This document shows positions 5,596 through 7,570 of a DNA stretch of 7,570 nucleotides, piece after piece. The first letter of the stretch is position 1. Each line of letters begins with the position of its first letter. Origin of the DNA: Phyllobacteriaceae bacterium (GTDB lineage Bacteria; Pseudomonadota; Alphaproteobacteria; Rhizobiales; Devosiaceae). Position numbers and translations under genes: made by a program. Below the pieces are notes generated by a model. It was not told the DNA's origin, ran no database searches, and saw only the letters and a list, made by a program, of their open reading frames with translations. The stretch spans positions 1 through 7,570 of the forward strand of contig JAAZLP010000257.1 of NCBI GenBank assembly GCA_012799265.1, in the 5' to 3' direction.

Positions 5596-5645
5596 ACAGG
5601 TACGGGCGTTACCCGGTTGACCTGTACGCCTATTAGACGTACATA
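5596..5645 (+). promoter_or_regulatory. Promoter and operator of the second toxin-antitoxin operon
   Basis: TTGACC (5617-5622) is a good -35; with a 17-base spacer the -10 would be TACATA (5640-5645), which is weak. A 21-base near-palindrome fills the spacer: TGTACG (5623-5628) and CGTACA (5638-5643), with CTA and TAG also pairing inside and a single mismatched pair. A further stem upstream pairs ACAGGT (5596-5601) with ACCTGT (5620-5625) and CGGG (5603-5606) with CCCG (5612-5615). The spacer palindrome is the likely antitoxin binding site and has the same TGTA-N13-TACA ends as the operator of the other pair. Confidence 0.6.
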
Positions 5646-5678
5646 TCCATCGACCAACAAGCGCCATAGGAGGCGAGA

Positions 5679-5987
5679 ATGCTTGCTTTCCACGATGAGA
5701 CGCAGGGCATCGACGAGCGGAACACGGAGCGGATGAACTTCCGCACCAAGCCGCGCATCAAGAAGGCCATCCAGCAGGCCGCCGCTTTGTCGGGCGTGGA
5801 CGATTCCGTTTTCACCATGAACGCTGCGTATCAGTCGGCCATGGAAACCATCGCGGCGCATGAGCGCACAGTCTTGCAGCCGGTGGATCATGCCGCTTTC
5901 TTTTCGGCATTGGACAACCCGCCAGAAGCGACCGACCGCCTCAAGGCTGCATTCGAGCGTCACCGGACTACGACCGTTTCCAAGTGA
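5679..5987 (+). CDS. DUF1778 antitoxin, second pair (TacA-like)
   Basis: A 102-residue antitoxin. After an extra 18-residue N-terminus, residues 19-58 form the ribbon-helix-helix domain (RMNFRTKPRIKKAIQQAAAL, then SGVDDSVFTMNAAYQSAMET). Residues 64-96 (TVLQPVDHAAFFSALDNPPE, then ATDRLKAAFERHR) are the classic DUF1778 toxin-neutralising tail. A perfect AGGAGG (5668-5673) five bases before the ATG fixes the start. It overlaps the GNAT toxin by four bases, with the toxin's GTG sharing the antitoxin's TGA. It is clearly diverged from the antitoxin at 2761, which has a shorter N-terminus and a different tail, so the pair is probably not a recent duplication. It should repress transcription through the palindrome at 5623-5643. 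Confidence 0.95.
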   Translation: MLAFHDETQGIDERNTERMNFRTKPRIKKAIQQAAALSGVDDSVFTMNAAYQSAMETIAAHERTVLQPVDHAAFFSALDNPPEATDRLKAAFERHRTTTVSK

Positions 5988-6562
5988 CGGCAACGGACGA
6001 AGCCGAACCCAACATCATCGCGCCGCTCGATCCTGAAAAACACGATCGGGCGGCATTCTCTTGCGGTGTCGACCAAGTCGACAACTTCTTCAAGCGAACC
6101 GCAAACAAGCTTGCCACCGCCGACAATCTGCGTGTGTTCGTGATGACCAAACCCGACGGTGATCTGGTCGGTTTCTATGCGCTCAATGCCCATGCGGTGG
6201 ACTATTCGGACCTGCCGGAGAAATACGCCCGCACCCGGCCAGGCCACGGCAGCATCCCGGCCGCCTATATCTCTATGATCGGTGTTGATGAACGCCACCA
6301 AGGCCACGGATATGGCGGCGACCTGCTTGTCGATGGTTTGCGCCGCATTGCCAGCGCGGCCAATCACATCGGCATCGCGGTGGTGATGCTGGATGTCCTC
6401 GATTGCGGAAATGCCGACAAGACGGCCAAGCGCAAATCCCTCTACGAGGGCTATGGCTTTACGCCCTTGCCATCGAACCCTCTTCGGTTGTTCCTGCCCG
6501 TCGCTACGGTGCGGAAACTGCTAGGCTGTAGTGACGATTTAATTATTTCAGCCATAACATGA
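5984..6562 (+). CDS. GNAT-family acetyltransferase toxin, second pair
   Basis: A 192-residue GNAT toxin expected to acetylate charged tRNA and stop translation when its antitoxin is lost. It has the family marks in order: AAFSCGVDQVDNFFKRTANK (23-42), DLVGFYALNA, the acetyl-CoA loop GVDERHQGHGYGG with Q-x-x-G-x-G at Gln106-Gly111, and RKSLYEGYGF with the expected catalytic tyrosine Tyr154. The body ends in LRLFLPVATVRKLLG (167-181), where such toxins usually stop. The remaining residues, CSDDLIISAIT, are read from the end of an IS5-type remnant, so the native stop has been replaced. The GTG start overlaps the antitoxin's TGA by four bases, giving translational coupling. Catalytic residues are intact, so activity probably survives the altered tail. 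Confidence 0.93.
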   Translation: MTATDEAEPNIIAPLDPEKHDRAAFSCGVDQVDNFFKRTANKLATADNLRVFVMTKPDGDLVGFYALNAHAVDYSDLPEKYARTRPGHGSIPAAYISMIGVDERHQGHGYGGDLLVDGLRRIASAANHIGIAVVMLDVLDCGNADKTAKRKSLYEGYGFTPLPSNPLRLFLPVATVRKLLGCSDDLIISAIT

Positions 6563-6707
6563 TGCTTGCAAGCTTTATGAAGCCGAGGAAGTTTGCGGCG
6601 AGCTTGTCGTAACGGGTTGCGATGCCGCGCCACTGTTTGAGTTTGGCGAAGAACCCTTCAATGCCCCACCGGTTTTTGTCGACGAATGTAACCTCGAAAT
6701 TCCTTAA
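6521..6707 (-). mobile_element. Remnant of an IS5-family insertion sequence (one end only)
   Basis: The second toxin meets foreign sequence at CTAG (6521-6524), the kind of target IS5-family elements favour. From there the end of the element reads GGCTGTAGTGACG and then the 3' end of a transposase on the minus strand. The element cannot be followed beyond about 6707, where the transposase frame has a stop and resemblance is lost, and no opposite terminal repeat or second target copy is seen. It is therefore a one-ended remnant. The exact boundary and subgroup (possibly IS427-like) are uncertain. Confidence 0.68.
6543..6707 (-). pseudogene. IS5-type transposase, C-terminal fragment
   Basis: About 54 codons ending in TAA at 6543-6545. 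The translation contains VDKNRWGIEGFFAKLKQWRG followed by IATRYDKLAANFLGFIKLAS, the C-terminal signature of IS5-family DDE transposases: the motif around the last catalytic Glu (here in WGIEGFF), then the K-x-x-R-x-I-A-T-R-Y-D-K segment and a hydrophobic tail (IMLWLK). An in-frame stop lies at 6708-6710, so the N-terminal nine-tenths, with the first two catalytic aspartates, are missing. It is inactive. No transposase start codon is available. Confidence 0.82.
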
Positions 6708-6725
6708 TTACTCGCCGCGGCACGA

Positions 6726-6965
6726 TCACTTTTTGGAGTCACCCGTATTTTGAGATCTCATATCGAGCCTCACTTTTGACGGGTGATTCCGAACGTGCGC
6801 CGAGAAACTGAATACGTTGCCGGACTCGTTGGACAGGTGCTCAATGCGCAGCACCGTTTCGGCGATATGATCCAAGACAAGGGCAAGGTGTCGATCGACC
6901 TCGTCACCGTCATCCAAAAGGCACTTGGCGTCCTGGAGGTGGGAGCGGATTTGTCTGTATTTCAT
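6726..6965 (-). CDS. Small hypothetical protein
   Basis: A 79-residue protein beginning MKYRQIRSHLQDAKCLLDDG. The N-terminal two-thirds (to about residue 50) is rich in Leu, Asp, His and Glu with helical periodicity (VDRHLALVLDHIAETVLRIE); the last third is polar (SNESGNVFSFSAHVRNHPSK). I do not recognise it; there is no signal peptide or membrane span. The ATG at 6965 is preferred because CGGAG lies six bases upstream; a start at 6986 would add seven residues. Codon use is ordinary for the window, and a plausible promoter lies at 7022-7049. The opposite strand also has an open frame across this region (6783-7100), which I judge to be a shadow because it lacks a ribosome binding site and has a less protein-like sequence. 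Confidence 0.55.
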   Translation of the reverse strand: MKYRQIRSHLQDAKCLLDDGDEVDRHLALVLDHIAETVLRIEHLSNESGNVFSFSAHVRNHPSKVRLDMRSQNTGDSKK

Positions 6966-7021
6966 CTTGATCTCCGTAGCCCCCATTTCACCCTATGGCG
7001 CCAAGATCGACCGAAGCTTAA

Positions 7022-7049
7022 ATTATTTGCCCCAATTGTATTCATTCAA
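7022..7049 (-). promoter_or_regulatory. Candidate promoter for the small hypothetical gene
   Basis: On the minus strand TTGAAT (7049-7044) and AATAAT (7027-7022) are separated by 16 bases in a locally AT-rich patch 57 bases upstream of the ATG at 6965. Each box is close to the sigma-70 consensus. No operator-like palindrome accompanies it. Confidence 0.4.
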
Positions 7050-7570
7050 AGGAGCACTTTCGCTGTCATGAACAATGTAGGGATGCAACGACAGCCATGA
7101 ATTTTGACCCGACCTAGGAATAGCGAGTACGGGTGCTCCATTCGCGCCTCATGCCTCGACCCACCCATGCAGCTGCCTTAAACGTGTTGTTCGTCAGGCC
7201 CTCTGCAAAACAGGGAAGGTCAGGACGGGTTGATCAACGCCCCATATCTTACATTGCTGCCGAGTTGGTGTTGCGTGTCCCTGGGCGCTTGGATGCATAA
7301 CGACTGGATGCGGCACTATTCTCAGATGGGCTCAGCCGTTACCCTATGGTGGTCAGCTTGACCATTGGCCACCAGCGTGGTCCACTGCCCCTGTTGGCCG
7401 CCCAAAAACCCCGGTTTTCGGCGTCTTTCGGGCAACATTAGTTTTGCTGCGAATCCAGGTTCCCCAGCCAATCTCTCCCGAAATTTCCCACCTTACGCGC
7501 TCCTGCCCGCATTGACCTGGCAGTCAGGAATGTCGGCGGCGTTAGCAGTACCTTGCGCTCGCGCTGAGCG
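7050..7570. other. Region without a supported gene
   Basis: All six frames are broken by frequent stops, and no ribosome binding site with a convincing ORF is visible. Structures present are the inverted repeat TGGTCA/TGACCA (7350-7364, spacer GCT), nested with TGGTGG (7347-7352) and CCACCA (7369-7374), and AAAACC/GGTTTT (7405-7418). A 39-codon open stretch on the minus strand (7117-7233) reads somewhat like protein but has no start. The region may be decayed sequence or hold a control site. Confidence 0.4.

Noticed and set aside
5571..5993. 140-codon minus-strand open frame opposite the second antitoxin
   Set aside because: Antisense of a clear DUF1778 gene with a perfect ribosome binding site, and it would also cover that gene's promoter.
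6783..7100. 105-codon plus-strand open frame opposite the small hypothetical gene
   Set aside because: No ribosome binding site and a less balanced composition; the minus-strand frame has CGGAG at a good distance and a plausible promoter.
7117..7233. 39-codon minus-strand stretch with a protein-like translation (TFKAAAWVGRGMRREWSTRT)
   Set aside because: Bounded by stops, with no start codon near its 5' end and no family recognised; at most a decayed fragment.
1..7570. CRISPR array, tRNA or rRNA genes
   Set aside because: No regularly spaced repeats and no tRNA-like cloverleaf or rRNA sequence were noticed on either strand.

Overview
The window reads as part of a GC-rich mobilizable plasmid or integrated mobile element, most likely from an alphaproteobacterium (Acetobacteraceae or sphingomonad-like). 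That placement is an inference from codon bias, the relaxase type, two DUF1778/GNAT toxin-antitoxin pairs and an IS5-type remnant; no chromosomal housekeeping gene is present.

Layout. (1) 1-2242 is a mobilization module: a palindrome-rich leader (promoter and candidate oriT), a small ribbon-helix-helix MobC-like protein, and a 590-residue HUH relaxase with a conspicuous HWH motif. A 93-codon gene with its own ribosome binding site lies wholly inside the relaxase gene in another frame, the same trick as mobB inside mobA of RSF1010. (2) 2248-3057 on the minus strand is a DUF1778 antitoxin/GNAT toxin pair with a perfect inverted-repeat operator in its promoter. (3) 3215-4480 is a probable plasmid replication initiator with an HLH motif. 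Its reading frame appears broken near 4205, and further coding-like sequence continues in another frame to 4314, followed by the start of another gene cut off at the recombinase. (4) 4486-5115, minus, is a small serine recombinase, preceded by a long interrupted inverted repeat that carries its promoter and probably its binding or recombination site. A hypothetical ORF upstream seems to have lost its start. (5) 5679-6562 is a second, diverged DUF1778/GNAT pair whose promoter carries an operator of the same geometry (TGTA-N13-TACA) as the first pair. The second toxin runs into the end of an IS5-family remnant, so its last residues are IS-derived. (6) 6543-6707, minus, is the 3' end of an IS5-type transposase, followed by a small unknown gene (6726-6965, minus) and about 600 bases with no gene I can support.

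Taken together the genes fit a small accessory replicon: mobilization, replication, resolution by a serine recombinase and two post-segregational killing modules for maintenance. Several joints (4205, 4486, 5542-5608, 6521) look like scars of recombination, so the segment is a mosaic. The most interesting items are the gene nested in the relaxase, the absence of the usual N-terminal catalytic tyrosine in that relaxase, the matched operators of the two toxin-antitoxin pairs, and the palindromic recombinase control region.
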